Part shown: piece after piece, positions 9,047 through 17,766 of the stretch | Layout of the letters: each line of letters begins with the position of its first letter | Numbering within the stretch: the first letter of the stretch is position 1 | From: Lysobacter antibioticus HS124 | GTDB lineage: Bacteria > Pseudomonadota > Gammaproteobacteria > Xanthomonadales > Xanthomonadaceae | Assembly (NCBI RefSeq): GCF_000336385.2 | Contig: NZ_HG424486.1 | Coordinates: 1-64,000 of the forward strand | Length of the DNA: 64,000 nucleotides | Direction of reading: 5' to 3' | Made by a program: the position numbers and the translations under genes | The notes under the pieces: generated by a model | Databases searched by the model: none | Seen by the model: only the letters and a program-made list of their open reading frames with translations | What the model was told of the DNA's origin: nothing

Positions 9047-9646
9047 ATGTTCCCTGCCGCGAAACTTCCGATGAATTCCGATATCCGACTGGCGCTGATC
9101 TACGGCAGCACGCGCGAGGGCCGGTTCTGCGACGTGGTGGCCGACTGGGCTCAGCGGCGGGTCCAGCGCCACGGCGGCTACGCGGTCGAGCGCATCGATC
9201 CGGCCGACTGGCCCCTGGCCGGCCCCTTGCTGCGCGGCGACGAGGCACGCCTGCAGCAACTGCGCCAGCGCCTGCACGGCGCCGACGCTTTTCTCGTCGT
9301 CACTCCGGAATACAACCACGGTTATCCCGCGCCGCTGAAGGCGCTGATCGACGCTTGCTACGAGCCTTGGCGGGCCAAGCCGGTGGCGTTCGTCAGCTAC
9401 GGCGCCAGTTCCGGCGGCATGCGCGCGGTCGAGCAATTGCGCCAGGTCTACGGCGAACTGCATGCCGTCACCCTGCGCGATTGCGTGCACCTGATGCATG
9501 CGCGGCGCTTGTTCGGCGCCGACGGCGAACTGCGCGATCCGCAAGCCGCGCACGAAGCCATGAGCGTGCTGCTCGCGCGTCTGGGCTGGTGGTCGCGCGC
9601 CCTGCGCGAAGCGCGCAGTGTCCTGCCGTACGAGGCCGCGGCCTGA
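9047..9646 (+). CDS. NAD(P)H-dependent FMN reductase-type flavoprotein
   Basis: The 199-residue protein shows the flavodoxin-like fold of the FMN_red family: LALIYGSTREGRFCDVVADW (phosphate-binding loop), VVTPEYNHGYPAPLKALIDA and FVSYGASSGGMRAVEQLR. Members reduce FMN, azo compounds, quinones or chromate with NAD(P)H in the cytoplasm. ATG 9047 is used; ATG 9071 (residue 9) is an alternative closer to the usual family start, and neither has a strong Shine-Dalgarno. It stands alone and is convergent with the amidase. Confidence 0.85.
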   Translation: MFPAAKLPMNSDIRLALIYGSTREGRFCDVVADWAQRRVQRHGGYAVERIDPADWPLAGPLLRGDEARLQQLRQRLHGADAFLVVTPEYNHGYPAPLKALIDACYEPWRAKPVAFVSYGASSGGMRAVEQLRQVYGELHAVTLRDCVHLMHARRLFGADGELRDPQAAHEAMSVLLARLGWWSRALREARSVLPYEAAA

Positions 9647-9739
9647 CTCCGGCGGGTTGCGCGCCTTCGCGGACACCGCCCGCCGCGTCCGATTCCCTGC
9701 GGCGTCGCCGCAGCGGAGCTTGGACGGGGACCCGAACGC

Positions 9740-10519
9740 TCAGCGGGCCGTCGGCGTCGAGTCCGGCAAGGCCATCCGTTGCAGCTGCAGGTCGTACAGC
9801 ACCGCGGCGTCCCCCGGTTGCCATTGCCGCTCTTCGTGGCCGCGATAGCGCCGATGGAACGCGGCCAGCGCCGCCTCCGGATCGCTCAGGTCGTAGCCGA
9901 TCAGACGCAGCGCCGCCCAAGGGTCGAAACCCGGCGGCGGTTCGGCGCGCGGCTCGCGCGGCCACAGGCCATAGCCGGCCTGGGCCAGCTGCTGCCAGGG
10001 AAACAGCGCGCTCGGGTCGCTCTTGCGCCCGGGCGCGAGATCGCCGTGGGCGACGATGGCGTGGGGCGGGATGCCCAGGCGCGCGGTCAGGTCGGCGAGC
10101 AGGCGCAGCAGGCTCTGGATCTGCGCCGGCGCGAACGGCTCGCTGCCGTCGTTGTCGAGCTCGATTCCGATCGAAGCGGAGTTGAGGTCGGTCAGATCGC
10201 CCCAGCGGCCGGCGCCGGCGTGCCACGCGCGAGCTTCGTCGGCGACCAACTGGTAGATGCGGCCGTCTTCGCCGATCAGATAATGGGCGCTGACCGGACC
10301 TTGCGAGTTGCGCGTCTGCAAGGTCAGCAAAGCCCGCTCGGCGCTCTCCATTTGGGTGTGGTGCAGCACGATCAGCTGCGCCTTGCGCGCATTGTGGTTG
10401 GGCGAACCGCGCCACTGCGCCAACGGGTTGTGCGCCGGCTGCACGGTGGCGCAGCCGGCCAACGACGCCGCCAGCCACAGCGCGGCAACGTTTCGTCTGG
10501 AGAAAACGCAAGCGCTCAC
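9740..10519 (-). CDS. AmpD-like N-acetylmuramoyl-L-alanine amidase lipoprotein
   Basis: The 259-residue protein has a lipobox LAGC (Cys23), so it is probably lipid-anchored, followed by an Amidase_2 domain. Zinc-binding and catalytic motifs are visible: LIVLHHTQM, SIGIELDND and IVAHGDLAPGRKSDP, giving two His and one Asp ligand plus the catalytic Glu. ISAHYL-like VSAHYLIGEDGRIYQLV is also typical. It cleaves the amide bond between MurNAc or anhydroMurNAc and L-Ala. The envelope location makes it more like AmiD than cytoplasmic AmpD. AmiD-type enzymes act downstream of lytic transglycosylases such as the one at 5873-6676. Confidence 0.88.
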   Translation of the reverse strand: MSACVFSRRNVAALWLAASLAGCATVQPAHNPLAQWRGSPNHNARKAQLIVLHHTQMESAERALLTLQTRNSQGPVSAHYLIGEDGRIYQLVADEARAWHAGAGRWGDLTDLNSASIGIELDNDGSEPFAPAQIQSLLRLLADLTARLGIPPHAIVAHGDLAPGRKSDPSALFPWQQLAQAGYGLWPREPRAEPPPGFDPWAALRLIGYDLSDPEAALAAFHRRYRGHEERQWQPGDAAVLYDLQLQRMALPDSTPTAR

Positions 10520-10621
10520 GCCGGAATCGCTCTCGGGGTCGGTCGCAGCGCCGATGATGGCGCGGACGCGCCATCACGGCAATGCGCGCCGCCGGCTACC
10601 GAGCCGGGCGCGTGCGTGCGA

Positions 10622-11098
10622 TTACTGGCAGCCGTCGGGCCCGCAGGGGCTCAAACCGCGCCCTTGCAAGACGCTGTCGGCGTTCTTCTTGCTTGCGGCC
10701 TTTTCTTCGCGACGCTGGGCCACCGTCTTGCACACGCGCTCGACCCGGTTGCTGCCGGTGGTCCGAATGCGTTCGCAGACCAGGCGATCGTCGTCCTGCT
10801 TGCCGGCGTATTCGATCCACGCCATGTGCAAGCGGGCCTGGTCTTGCTCATCGGCGCTCAATTGTTCGTAGCTGCGACCGTTCAGCAGTTCGAGCAGCTT
10901 GTCCTGGCGCTCGCGCACTTCCTGCCGGGTGGCGATATCGAGCTTGCCGTAAGCGCCGCGCTTGGCTTCGATATCGGCGCGGATCTGCTGCTGTTGCGTG
11001 ATCACCGCCTGGGCGTCGAACGGCACGCGCTCGGGAGCGGCCACCGCGGCGCCGGCACAGGCCGCGGCCAGAATCAGGGTCAGTACGATTTTGCGCAT
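10622..11098 (-). CDS. Secreted protein of unknown function
   Basis: The 158-residue protein has a signal peptide (MRKIVLTLILAAACAGAAVAA) and a Gln/Glu/Arg-rich, probably helical middle (ADIEAKRGAYGKLD and following). The C-terminus has the cysteine pattern CERIRTTGSNRVERVCKT and ends CGPDGCQ. The C-TGS-(5)-C-T pattern recurs in small exported proteins of this bacterial group. ATG 11098 has AAGGAA 5 nt upstream; the frame is open further upstream but only as an antisense shadow. No function is proposed. Confidence 0.7.
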   Translation of the reverse strand: MRKIVLTLILAAACAGAAVAAPERVPFDAQAVITQQQQIRADIEAKRGAYGKLDIATRQEVRERQDKLLELLNGRSYEQLSADEQDQARLHMAWIEYAGKQDDDRLVCERIRTTGSNRVERVCKTVAQRREEKAASKKNADSVLQGRGLSPCGPDGCQ

Positions 11099-11318
11099 GG
11101 TTCCTTTGCCTCGTCTGTGGCGGCGCGAATGCCGCAGCCGGTCCATCGCCGTAGCGACCCCGGCATTTCCGTGGATGATGGTGCCGCCGTCCCCCGGCGG
11201 CGCTTCGATCCTAACCGCGACTGGCGACACACTCCATAGGGCTTGTCGCCATGATCGGCAAAGTGGCGCGTCGTTGCAGTCCGGCCGGAGCGGTGCGCGC
11301 CGCTCCGGCCGGCGCGGC

Positions 11319-12572
11319 TCAAGGACGCAACCAGTTGTTCGACACCGCCAGCATCGACAACAGGCGCACGCTGTCGCCGTAGTAGTCGCCGGCGCTGCTG
11401 GTGGCCATGTGATTCCACAACCGGTCCAGCCAGGCTTGCCCGTCCGGGTCCACCGTCGCGGCGACCGCGAACGGCGCGGTGAAGAACATGCTGTTGTAGT
11501 TCTCCACCACCGATCCGTCGAGCTTGTAGCCGCTACGCACCCGGGCCGGGTCGTTGCCGGTCTTGGAGCGGATCCACTGGCTGAGCTTGCGCGCCGCAGT
11601 ACGCGAGCGGGCATCGCCGCTGGCGGCGGCGTCGATGCCGATCCGCCACGGCACCCGGCCGGCGTTCCAGGAGTAATAGCCGTCGTAGGCGCCTTCGAGG
11701 AACTCCGCCGGCGCCGGCCGCGCGCGGGTGTGGGTGTCGACCACGAAATCCGGCAGCAGGCCGGTATTGGGAGCGTGGCGGCTCTGCATGTCGGCCAGCG
11801 CGGCCTGGTGCGCATCGAGCACGCCGGTCCAATAGCTGTCGCCCAGGCGCGAGGCGAAAGCGCGGAAATGGCCCATCATCCAGTCGGAACTGCGGCTGCC
11901 GTTGTAGCGGACGGGCGATCCGGAATCGACCCAATCGCCGAGGTGGGTGAGCTTGCTGGTCGGATGGATGTTGCTGCGCCGGATCGCGGCGATGGTCCGC
12001 CGCGCCTCGGCCAGGTAATTGACGGAGCCGGCCGAGCCCCATTGGCGATCGGCCAGCAGCAACGCATAGGCCATGTCGAGGTCGCCGTCGGTGGCCGAAG
12101 CGGTGCCGCCGACGTTGCGGCAGGACGCGTCCTGCGCCCAGGCGGTCAGGTCCGAGTCGATCTCGCTGCGATGGTTGCGGTTATAGCGGTGCAGGCCGTC
12201 GAACAAGGTCTGCGCCTCGGCGTCGCTGCCGGCCATCATGACCGTGATCAGCATGCCGTAGCCCTGGCCCTCGGAGACCACGTAGGCATCGTCGGTATTC
12301 GCCACCACTCGGTACTCGCCGGCCTTGCAGCCCGGCTTGAGGTGGCGCTGCTTCCAGGTACGGTAGAACGAAGCCGTCGACTGATCGGCGGCGGCGCGGC
12401 CGACGCTGGGGTTCAGCGTGCCGGCCGCATAAGGCTGGCGATGACTGCCGAACGGGAAGTTGGGCGCGGCCGCGGCGTTGCCGGCGAGCAGGGCGGCGGA
12501 CAGCGCCAGGGCAAGGCCGTACAGACCACGGCGCAGCGGCGCGCGCGGGAGGGATCGCGATAGAGCGGACAT
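11319..12572 (-). CDS. Secreted glycoside hydrolase family 8 (endoglucanase/chitosanase type)
   Basis: The 417-residue protein has a signal peptide (to about residue 36, GNAAAA-P) and a GH8 (alpha/alpha)6 domain. The catalytic acid is E101 in VVSEGQGYGM. The conserved base region is ATDGDLDMAYALLLAD (160-175). Other GH8 blocks are SSDWMMGHFRAF and YDGYYSWNAGRVPWRIG. GH8 enzymes cleave beta-1,4 bonds in cellulose, mixed-linkage glucan, xylan or chitosan; which of these is not resolvable from sequence alone. ATG 12572 has GGAG about 9 nt upstream. In a lytic soil bacterium it would serve in attack on fungal or plant polymers (inference). Confidence 0.9.
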   Translation of the reverse strand: MSALSRSLPRAPLRRGLYGLALALSAALLAGNAAAAPNFPFGSHRQPYAAGTLNPSVGRAAADQSTASFYRTWKQRHLKPGCKAGEYRVVANTDDAYVVSEGQGYGMLITVMMAGSDAEAQTLFDGLHRYNRNHRSEIDSDLTAWAQDASCRNVGGTASATDGDLDMAYALLLADRQWGSAGSVNYLAEARRTIAAIRRSNIHPTSKLTHLGDWVDSGSPVRYNGSRSSDWMMGHFRAFASRLGDSYWTGVLDAHQAALADMQSRHAPNTGLLPDFVVDTHTRARPAPAEFLEGAYDGYYSWNAGRVPWRIGIDAAASGDARSRTAARKLSQWIRSKTGNDPARVRSGYKLDGSVVENYNSMFFTAPFAVAATVDPDGQAWLDRLWNHMATSSAGDYYGDSVRLLSMLAVSNNWLRP

Positions 12573-12885
12573 GGCGGCTTCTCCGAAGGGGACGAGGGGC
12601 GAATCGCCGCGCGCAGCCTCCCGCGCACGACCGCACAAGGCGGACGCGCGAGCACCAACGGATTGGGAAAGCGGACAGCGACGGCGTCCGTTCGCTGACA
12701 CGGCGGACGCGAGCGCAGGCTAACGCGCCTGTATTACCGCCGCCGTGACCGCACGTGTGAAGCCGGCATGCCGGCCTGCACAAATCGGTGAAGCGGGGAT
12801 TGGGGATTGGGGATTGGTAAAACCGAGAGGTTTTGCAGGCTCGGCTTTTACCTATCCCCTATCCCCTATCCCCGATCCAGACTCC
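12573..12885. other. Intergenic region with GGGATT inverted repeat
   Basis: At 12795-12817 three GGGGATT units occur in tandem. At 12851-12873 the complementary CTATCCCC units occur, with a shorter imperfect pair between them, so the whole 12795-12873 can fold into a long imperfect hairpin. It lies just downstream of the 6-phosphogluconate dehydrogenase gene and upstream of the GH8 gene. It may work as a terminator or be a short dispersed repeat. Confidence 0.6.
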
Positions 12886-13797
12886 CTAATCGCCCTGCTT
12901 GCGCACCGCATGACCGCCGAACTCGTTGCGCATCGCCGCCAGCAGCTTGTCGGCGAACGAATCCTTCTCGCGCGAGCGCAGCCGTTCCATCAGCGAGGCG
13001 GTGATCACCGGCGCCGATACGTCCAGGTCGATCGCTTCGGCCACGGTCCAGCGGCCTTCGCCGGAGTCTTCGACATAGGGCGCGATGCCGTCCAGGCGCG
13101 GGTTCTTGGCCAGGGCCTCGGCGCTGAGGTCGAGCAGCCAGGAACGGACCACGCTGCCATGGCGCCAGATCTGCGCGATCTGCTCCAGGTCCAGGCCGAA
13201 CTCGGCCTTGCGTCCGAGGATGGCGAAGCCTTCGGCGTACGCCTGCATCAGGCCGTACTCGATGCCGTTGTGGATCATCTTGGTGTAATGACCGGCGCCG
13301 CTCGGTCCGACCCGGCCCCAGCCGCGCTCCGGCGCCGGCGCCAGGGTTTCGAAGATCGGCCGCAAGCGCTCCACCGCCGCGTCCTCGCCGCCGATCATCA
13401 GGCTGTAGCCTTCCTTCAGCCCCCAGATGCCGCCGCTGGTGCCCGAGTCGACAGAGTGCAGGCCGTGCTCGGCCAGGCGCGCGGCGCGACGCTGGGTGTC
13501 CTTGTAATTGGAGTTGCCGCCGTCGATCACGGTGTCGCCCGGCGACAGCAGCGGCAACAAGGCCTCCAAGGTCGCGTCCACCGTCGCGCCGGCCGGCACC
13601 ATCAGCCACACGGCGCGCGGCGCCGGCAGGGCCGCGACCAGCTCCTGCAACGATGCCGCCGGCGCGATGCCGCGCGCCGCGGCCTGTTCGCGCGCGGCCG
13701 CGCCGGGGTCGTAGCCCGTCACCCGATGCCCGCCGCGCACCAGGCGCTCGGCCATGTTGGCGCCCATGCGTCCCAGACCGACCATACCCAGATCCAT
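12886..13797 (-). CDS. gnd: 6-phosphogluconate dehydrogenase, decarboxylating (short NAD-type)
   Basis: The 303-residue length fits the short GndA/YqeC type rather than the 470-residue E. coli Gnd. The Rossmann motif is at the start (GLGRMGANMAERLVRGGH), followed by VIDGGNSNYKDT, the substrate-binding DSGTSGGIWGL and the catalytic HYTKMIHNGIEYGLMQAYAEG (Lys and the following Asn/Glu). It converts 6-phosphogluconate to ribulose-5-phosphate and CO2, probably with NAD+ since family members of this length usually prefer it. ATG 13797 has AGGAG 6 nt upstream (AAGGAGACGGC). It is transcribed alone. Confidence 0.9.
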   Translation of the reverse strand: MDLGMVGLGRMGANMAERLVRGGHRVTGYDPGAAAREQAAARGIAPAASLQELVAALPAPRAVWLMVPAGATVDATLEALLPLLSPGDTVIDGGNSNYKDTQRRAARLAEHGLHSVDSGTSGGIWGLKEGYSLMIGGEDAAVERLRPIFETLAPAPERGWGRVGPSGAGHYTKMIHNGIEYGLMQAYAEGFAILGRKAEFGLDLEQIAQIWRHGSVVRSWLLDLSAEALAKNPRLDGIAPYVEDSGEGRWTVAEAIDLDVSAPVITASLMERLRSREKDSFADKLLAAMRNEFGGHAVRKQGD

Positions 13798-14083
13798 GCC
13801 GTCTCCTTGATTGCGTTCGTTGCGCAACGGCGGCGCCGTTGCGGTGCGCGGCCATTGTCGCGGCTTGCGCGGTAATCCGTCGTGATCGCTCCCCACGTGG
13901 GTCCAGCCCGGCCGGCCGCAATCGCGACCACTGCAACGCTGCGGTCCAGGCTCCCGTTCGGGCGCGCACCGAAAAGATCGAAAAAAACTTTACCGCCGAT
14001 GTCGATCCGCGCTGCGCCGGTTCGTCGCCTAGGCAAGAGCGGCGATCCGGCCGCGCCCCTTCCCACCTCAACGGAATACCTCC

Positions 14084-14485
14084 ATGCGCTTCATGCTGCT
14101 GATGATCCCCCAGGGCTACGAAACCGCCGCCGCTGACGCCGTGCCCAGCGTCGAGCAGGTCGCGGCGATGACCGCTTACAACACCGCCCTGTTCGAGTCC
14201 GGCGTACTGATCGGCGGAGAAGGCCTGCACCCGCCGGCGACCGGCGCCCGGATCAGCTTCGCCGACGGCAAGCCGCGGGTGGTCGACGGTCCGTTCCCGC
14301 AAGCCAAGGAAATGCTCGGCGGTTACTGGATGATCGACGTCGCCTCGCGCGAGGTGGCGATCGAGTGGGCCAAGCGTTGCCCCGCTTCGCCGAACGAGAT
14401 CATCGAAGTGCGCCGGGTGCAGGAGTTCGAGGACTTTCCGCCCGAGCTGCAGGCCGCGGCGGGCGCGGAAGCGGTGCAGGCCTGA
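14084..14485 (+). CDS. YciI-like DGPF-domain protein
   Basis: The 133-residue protein begins MRFMLLMIPQGYE and contains GVLIGGEGLHPPATGARISF and VVDGPFPQAKEMLGGYWMIDV. These match the DGPF (YCII-related) family often found beside ECF sigma factors. The fold is a ferredoxin-like alpha/beta dimer; the biochemical activity is not established for most members. No sigma factor lies next to it here. It is convergent with the aldo/keto reductase, and both stop codons sit in one hairpin (14479-14513). Confidence 0.85.
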   Translation: MRFMLLMIPQGYETAAADAVPSVEQVAAMTAYNTALFESGVLIGGEGLHPPATGARISFADGKPRVVDGPFPQAKEMLGGYWMIDVASREVAIEWAKRCPASPNEIIEVRRVQEFEDFPPELQAAAGAEAVQA

Positions 14486-14513
14486 GCGGCCGCGGCGCGA
14501 GGCGGCTCAGGCC
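14479..14513. terminator. Hairpin containing both stop codons of a convergent pair
   Basis: Arms GGCCTGAGC (14479-14487) and GCTCAGGCC (14505-14513) pair perfectly. The TGA of the YciI-like gene and the TGA of the aldo/keto reductase lie in opposite arms. It probably ends transcription from both sides. Confidence 0.5.
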
Positions 14514-15385
14514 ACCTCGCGCCCGGCTCCGGCTTGCCAGATCGCATACCAATCCTCGGCGCTGAGCCGCAGCGACAAGGCGGCGGTCGCCTCGCGCAAG
14601 CCTTCGATGCGGCCGCTGCCGGTGATCGGCCACGGCCGCGAGGGGTGGCGCAGCAACCAGGCGTAGGCCAGAGTCGCCGCCGAGGCGTCGCCGTAGCGCG
14701 GCGCCAGCTCGGCCAGCACCGCGCGCACCCGCTCGGCGCGTTCGTCGCCGCCGCCGAACAAGCGTCCGCCGGCCAACGGCGACCAGATCATCGGCCGCAA
14801 TCCCAGGGCCTGGCATTGATCCAGGGTGCCGTCGTCCAGCGGCGCCGGGTGCAGCGGCGAGCATTCGATCTGATGCGTCTCCAACCGGTGCTTCGCATGC
14901 AACAGGGCCAGCTGCGAAGGACTGTGGTTGGACACGCCGACGTGCAGCACCTTGCCCGCGGCCTTGAGCGCATCGAAGGTCGCTGCCAGTTCGTCGACGT
15001 CCATCAACAGATCCGGCCGGTGGATCAGCAGCAGGTCGACGCGATCGGTGCGCAAAGCGCGCAGCGACTGCTCGACCGAAGCCACGACATGATCGCGCGA
15101 AGTGTCGTAGGACTTGATCCGATGCTGCGGGCGCTGTGCCGAGGTCAGCTTGATCCCGCACTTGGTCACCAGGCGGACCCGGTCGCGCAATCCTGGCGAA
15201 ACCGCCAACGCTTCGCCGAACAGGCCTTCGACCGTGTAGTCGCCGTAGATGTCGGCGTGGTCGAAGCTGTCGATGCCCAGCTCCAGGGCCGCCTCGATCC
15301 AGCGCTGGCGCTGGCTCAGGTCGAAGTTCCAGTCGCGCATGCGCCAGGCGCCGGCGACGATGGGGGACAGTTGCAGGTTGGCCAT
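14507..15385 (-). CDS. Aldo/keto reductase (YdhF-like)
   Basis: The 292-residue TIM-barrel protein has the AKR pattern: SFDHADIYGDYTVEGLFGEAL (Asp and Tyr of the catalytic tetrad), LVTKCGIK (Lys) and VDLLLIHRPDLLMD (His). GKVLHVGVSNHSPSQLALL and the NADPH-binding WPITGSGRIEGLREA follow. It reduces aldehydes or ketones with NADPH in the cytoplasm; the substrate is unknown. The ATG abuts a GGGATTC repeat (15386 onwards) and has no Shine-Dalgarno, so translation may start on a leaderless or short-leader transcript. Confidence 0.88.
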   Translation of the reverse strand: MANLQLSPIVAGAWRMRDWNFDLSQRQRWIEAALELGIDSFDHADIYGDYTVEGLFGEALAVSPGLRDRVRLVTKCGIKLTSAQRPQHRIKSYDTSRDHVVASVEQSLRALRTDRVDLLLIHRPDLLMDVDELAATFDALKAAGKVLHVGVSNHSPSQLALLHAKHRLETHQIECSPLHPAPLDDGTLDQCQALGLRPMIWSPLAGGRLFGGGDERAERVRAVLAELAPRYGDASAATLAYAWLLRHPSRPWPITGSGRIEGLREATAALSLRLSAEDWYAIWQAGAGREVA

Positions 15386-15410
15386 TGGGGATTCGGGATT
15401 CGGGATTCGC
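15386..15410. repeat. GGGATTC tandem repeat at a start codon
   Basis: Three GGGATTC units in tandem directly precede the start codon of the aldo/keto reductase (read on the minus strand as CGAATCCC units). They resemble the GGGATT units at 12795-12817. Confidence 0.5.
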
Positions 15411-15448
15411 GCTCAGTCTAGCGGCGACTGGCGGCCGGGCGCAGGCGG

Positions 15449-16000
15449 CTAGAGTTCGTCCACCCGCGCCAGCAATCCGTCGAACACCGCTTCCAACGTC
15501 GGGTGCGCCCCGCGCAGCCCGGCGACCACCTGCGCCGACCAGGCGAAGTACTCGCGCTTGCGTTCCGGCGGCCAGTCCTGCGGCGGGGCGGCGAGCAGAT
15601 CGCGCAGGTTGCAGATCTTGTCGGCAAGCTTGACCCATTGCGCCTCGCGCGAAGCCCGCGCGGCGTGCTCGATCTGCAGGCGTTTGCGTTCGCTCTTGGA
15701 CAGGCCGCGATCGTCGCTGACCTCGATCACCACCGCGGCGATGCGCGGGCCGAACGCGGCTTCGATCTCGGCGGCGGTGGTTTCGGTGTCTTCGATGGTG
15801 TCGTGCAGCAAGGCTGCGCACAGCACCACCGGATCGTCGATGCCGCCCTCGTTGGCGAGCACGTCGGCCAGCGCGATCGGATGATTGATGTAGGGAGACG
15901 CCTCGGCGTCGCGACGACGCTGGCGCCGGTGCCGCTCGGCGGCGAAGGCGGCGGCGCGGATCAGCAAGGCGCTGTCGCGGGGGTTCGGGCTCGAAGGCAT
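15449..16000 (-). CDS. HD-domain phosphohydrolase (MESH1/SpoT-hydrolase-like)
   Basis: The 183-residue protein has the HD pattern of the small (p)ppGpp hydrolase family: YINHPIALADVLANEGG, AALLHDTIEDTETTAAEIEAAFG and WVKLADKICNLRDLL. The metal-binding His, HD pair and late Asp are all in place. Family members remove the 3'-pyrophosphate of (p)ppGpp or hydrolyse NADPH. The synthetase domain of RelA/SpoT is absent, so this is a stand-alone hydrolase candidate. ATG 16000 has AGGAG 7 nt upstream. Confidence 0.85.
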   Translation of the reverse strand: MPSSPNPRDSALLIRAAAFAAERHRRQRRRDAEASPYINHPIALADVLANEGGIDDPVVLCAALLHDTIEDTETTAAEIEAAFGPRIAAVVIEVSDDRGLSKSERKRLQIEHAARASREAQWVKLADKICNLRDLLAAPPQDWPPERKREYFAWSAQVVAGLRGAHPTLEAVFDGLLARVDEL

Positions 16001-16142
16001 GGCGTTCTCCTGGCGGTGCGCGGGCCTGCGCTCAGCCGTAGGCGCCACGCAGCGGAAGCTGCGCGGCGCGTCGGGAGCGAAAGGGACGGCCGAGGCGCGG
16101 AACCGCGCAGGCCGTGCCGCCATTGTAGCGCCGTCGGCCCGC

Positions 16143-16565
16143 TCAGGCCGCGATCGCGGCCAGGGCTTCGATCTCGAACAGCATGCCGTCCAGGGCCAAT
16201 CGCGGCACCGGGATCAGGGTGCAGGCCGGGCGGTGATCGCCGAACGCGGCGGCCAGCTCGGCGCCGAACACATGCAGACGCGCTTCGTCGTGGTCGACCA
16301 CCAGCACGGTCAGCTTCGCCACGTCTTCGGCCTGTGCCCCGGCCGCATCCAGCGCGGTGAGTAGATTGCGCAGCGCTTGGCGGACCTGGGCGCGGAAATC
16401 CGGATCGAGCGCGCCGTCGGCGGTCTCGCCGCCCTGTCCGGCGACGAACAACCAGCGCGCCGGCGCGGCGACTTCGGCCAGGTGCGAATAGCCGTTCGGC
16501 GCCGGGTCGTAGAGACCGGCCGGATTGCGAAGCGCGACGACGGAGGCATTGCGGACAGCGTTCAT
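16143..16565 (-). CDS. RidA-family protein (YjgF/YER057c/UK114)
   Basis: The 140-residue protein has LYDPAPNGYSHLAEV near the start, LFVAGQGGETADG in the middle and CTLIPVPRLALDGMLFEIEALAAI at the end, the usual RidA layout. RidA proteins hydrolyse reactive enamines/imines from PLP enzymes. The late Arg expected in true RidA (R-x-x-V/I-x-V) appears as PVPRLALDGMLFEIEA, consistent with this group. Start 16565 has AAGGA 7 nt upstream. Its neighbours on the minus strand are the HD hydrolase and a HAD phosphatase. Confidence 0.82.
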   Translation of the reverse strand: MNAVRNASVVALRNPAGLYDPAPNGYSHLAEVAAPARWLFVAGQGGETADGALDPDFRAQVRQALRNLLTALDAAGAQAEDVAKLTVLVVDHDEARLHVFGAELAAAFGDHRPACTLIPVPRLALDGMLFEIEALAAIAA

Positions 16566-16711
16566 GAGAATCCTTGCGATGGAGAATGGGTTCGGCCCGG
16601 CCGAGAATCCGGCGCGTGGGCGGCGGCTTCCGCCGCCTGTCTGGATACGACGATCCACCCCGTGCGCCCGTGACATGCGCATCTTCGCCGATGCGCCTGC
16701 GTTGCGCCCGC

Positions 16712-17404
16712 TTACCGCTGGCGCTGGCTGCGCTCGTCGTCGTCGTTGCTGGCCGATCGCTCCCCGGTGCGCCAGATCGGCGTCTGCGCATCCAGGCACA
16801 ACGCGCCGGCCTCCTCCAGCCACTGCCGCAAACCGGCCGGCTCGCGGTAATGATGGCCGTGCGCGCCCAACGCCATGGCCGCGGCGACATTGGCCGCATC
16901 GTCGTCGACGAACAAGGCGTGACCGGCCTCGACCCCGGCATAGGCCAAGGCCGCGAGCAGGCAGTAGCTGTCGGGCTTGGCATGGCCGAGTTCGCTGGAA
17001 TTGACCACCGCGTGGAAGCGCTGCGCCAGCCCCAGCGCCTGCAGGTCGCGCGGCAGGCGCGAGGTCGCGTTGGATACCAGCACCCGTCGCAGCTCCGGCC
17101 GGCAGGCGTCGAGCAGGGCCAGCACCTCGCTGTCCAGCTCGCCGACCGCGGCCGACCACCGCATCACCGCCTGCTCCGCTGCGCTGTGCGGATACGCGCG
17201 CTGCAAGTCATGCGCGATCCGCTCGCGCCATTGTTCGTCGCTGATCCTGCCGAGCAAGGCCTCGTCGCGCAGTTCCGGCGCGAACGCCGTGCGCCGCAGG
17301 CTGCCGGGCGGCAAGCCATGCGCGGCTTCCAAGAGGTGGTCGTCGTCCGGCCACCGGCGCAGTACGCCGTCGAAATCGATGAGCAGGGCATCGAATCGCT
17401 TCAC
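16712..17404 (-). CDS. HAD-superfamily hydrolase
   Basis: The 230-residue protein has all four HAD motifs: LLIDFDGVL (I, nucleophile Asp), RVLVSNATS (II), LGHAKPDSY (III, Lys) and ALFVDDDAANVAAA (IV). The cap region between I and II is helical, as in subfamily I phosphatases acting on small phosphorylated metabolites. The start is GTG 17404 with GGGAA about 7 nt upstream. The substrate is unknown. The Asn/Asp/Arg-rich C-terminal tail (ERSASNDDDERSQRQR) looks unstructured. Confidence 0.83.
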   Translation of the reverse strand: MKRFDALLIDFDGVLRRWPDDDHLLEAAHGLPPGSLRRTAFAPELRDEALLGRISDEQWRERIAHDLQRAYPHSAAEQAVMRWSAAVGELDSEVLALLDACRPELRRVLVSNATSRLPRDLQALGLAQRFHAVVNSSELGHAKPDSYCLLAALAYAGVEAGHALFVDDDAANVAAAMALGAHGHHYREPAGLRQWLEEAGALCLDAQTPIWRTGERSASNDDDERSQRQR

Positions 17405-17766
17405 GCCGTGGTTCCCGTTGGCCCGGCGCCGATTATCCGCAGCCAGGCCGTTGCGCGTCGTGACGGTGGCCGGATCGGCGCGCGGTCGCGGCGAATCGGC
17501 CGGCGCGTGACGGGCCTCACAATCCAAAACATCCGTACGCGTCGCGCTGTCCGCTTGCGCCGGCGCACCCCGTGATTGTTCTATCGAGACCGATGCGATG
17601 GCATGGATCGCCACAGGGACATGGACGGTCGCAGGCGCCGGTCGCCTTTTGCGATCCCTGCCAGGACGGCACTGCCGCGACGCCCCTCCGGGGGCGCGCG
17701 GCAGGGGGTCGCGTTCTGCCCTCGCCCGCGGCCCGCGCACCGCTGCTCAGCGCCGCCTGCGGCGGC
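17405..17766. other. Intergenic region, no gene seen
   Basis: About 360 nt separate the HAD gene from the end of the amidohydrolase gene, both on the minus strand. Translations in all frames are low-complexity Arg/Pro/Ala and no terminator-like hairpin with T-tract is evident. Confidence 0.4.
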
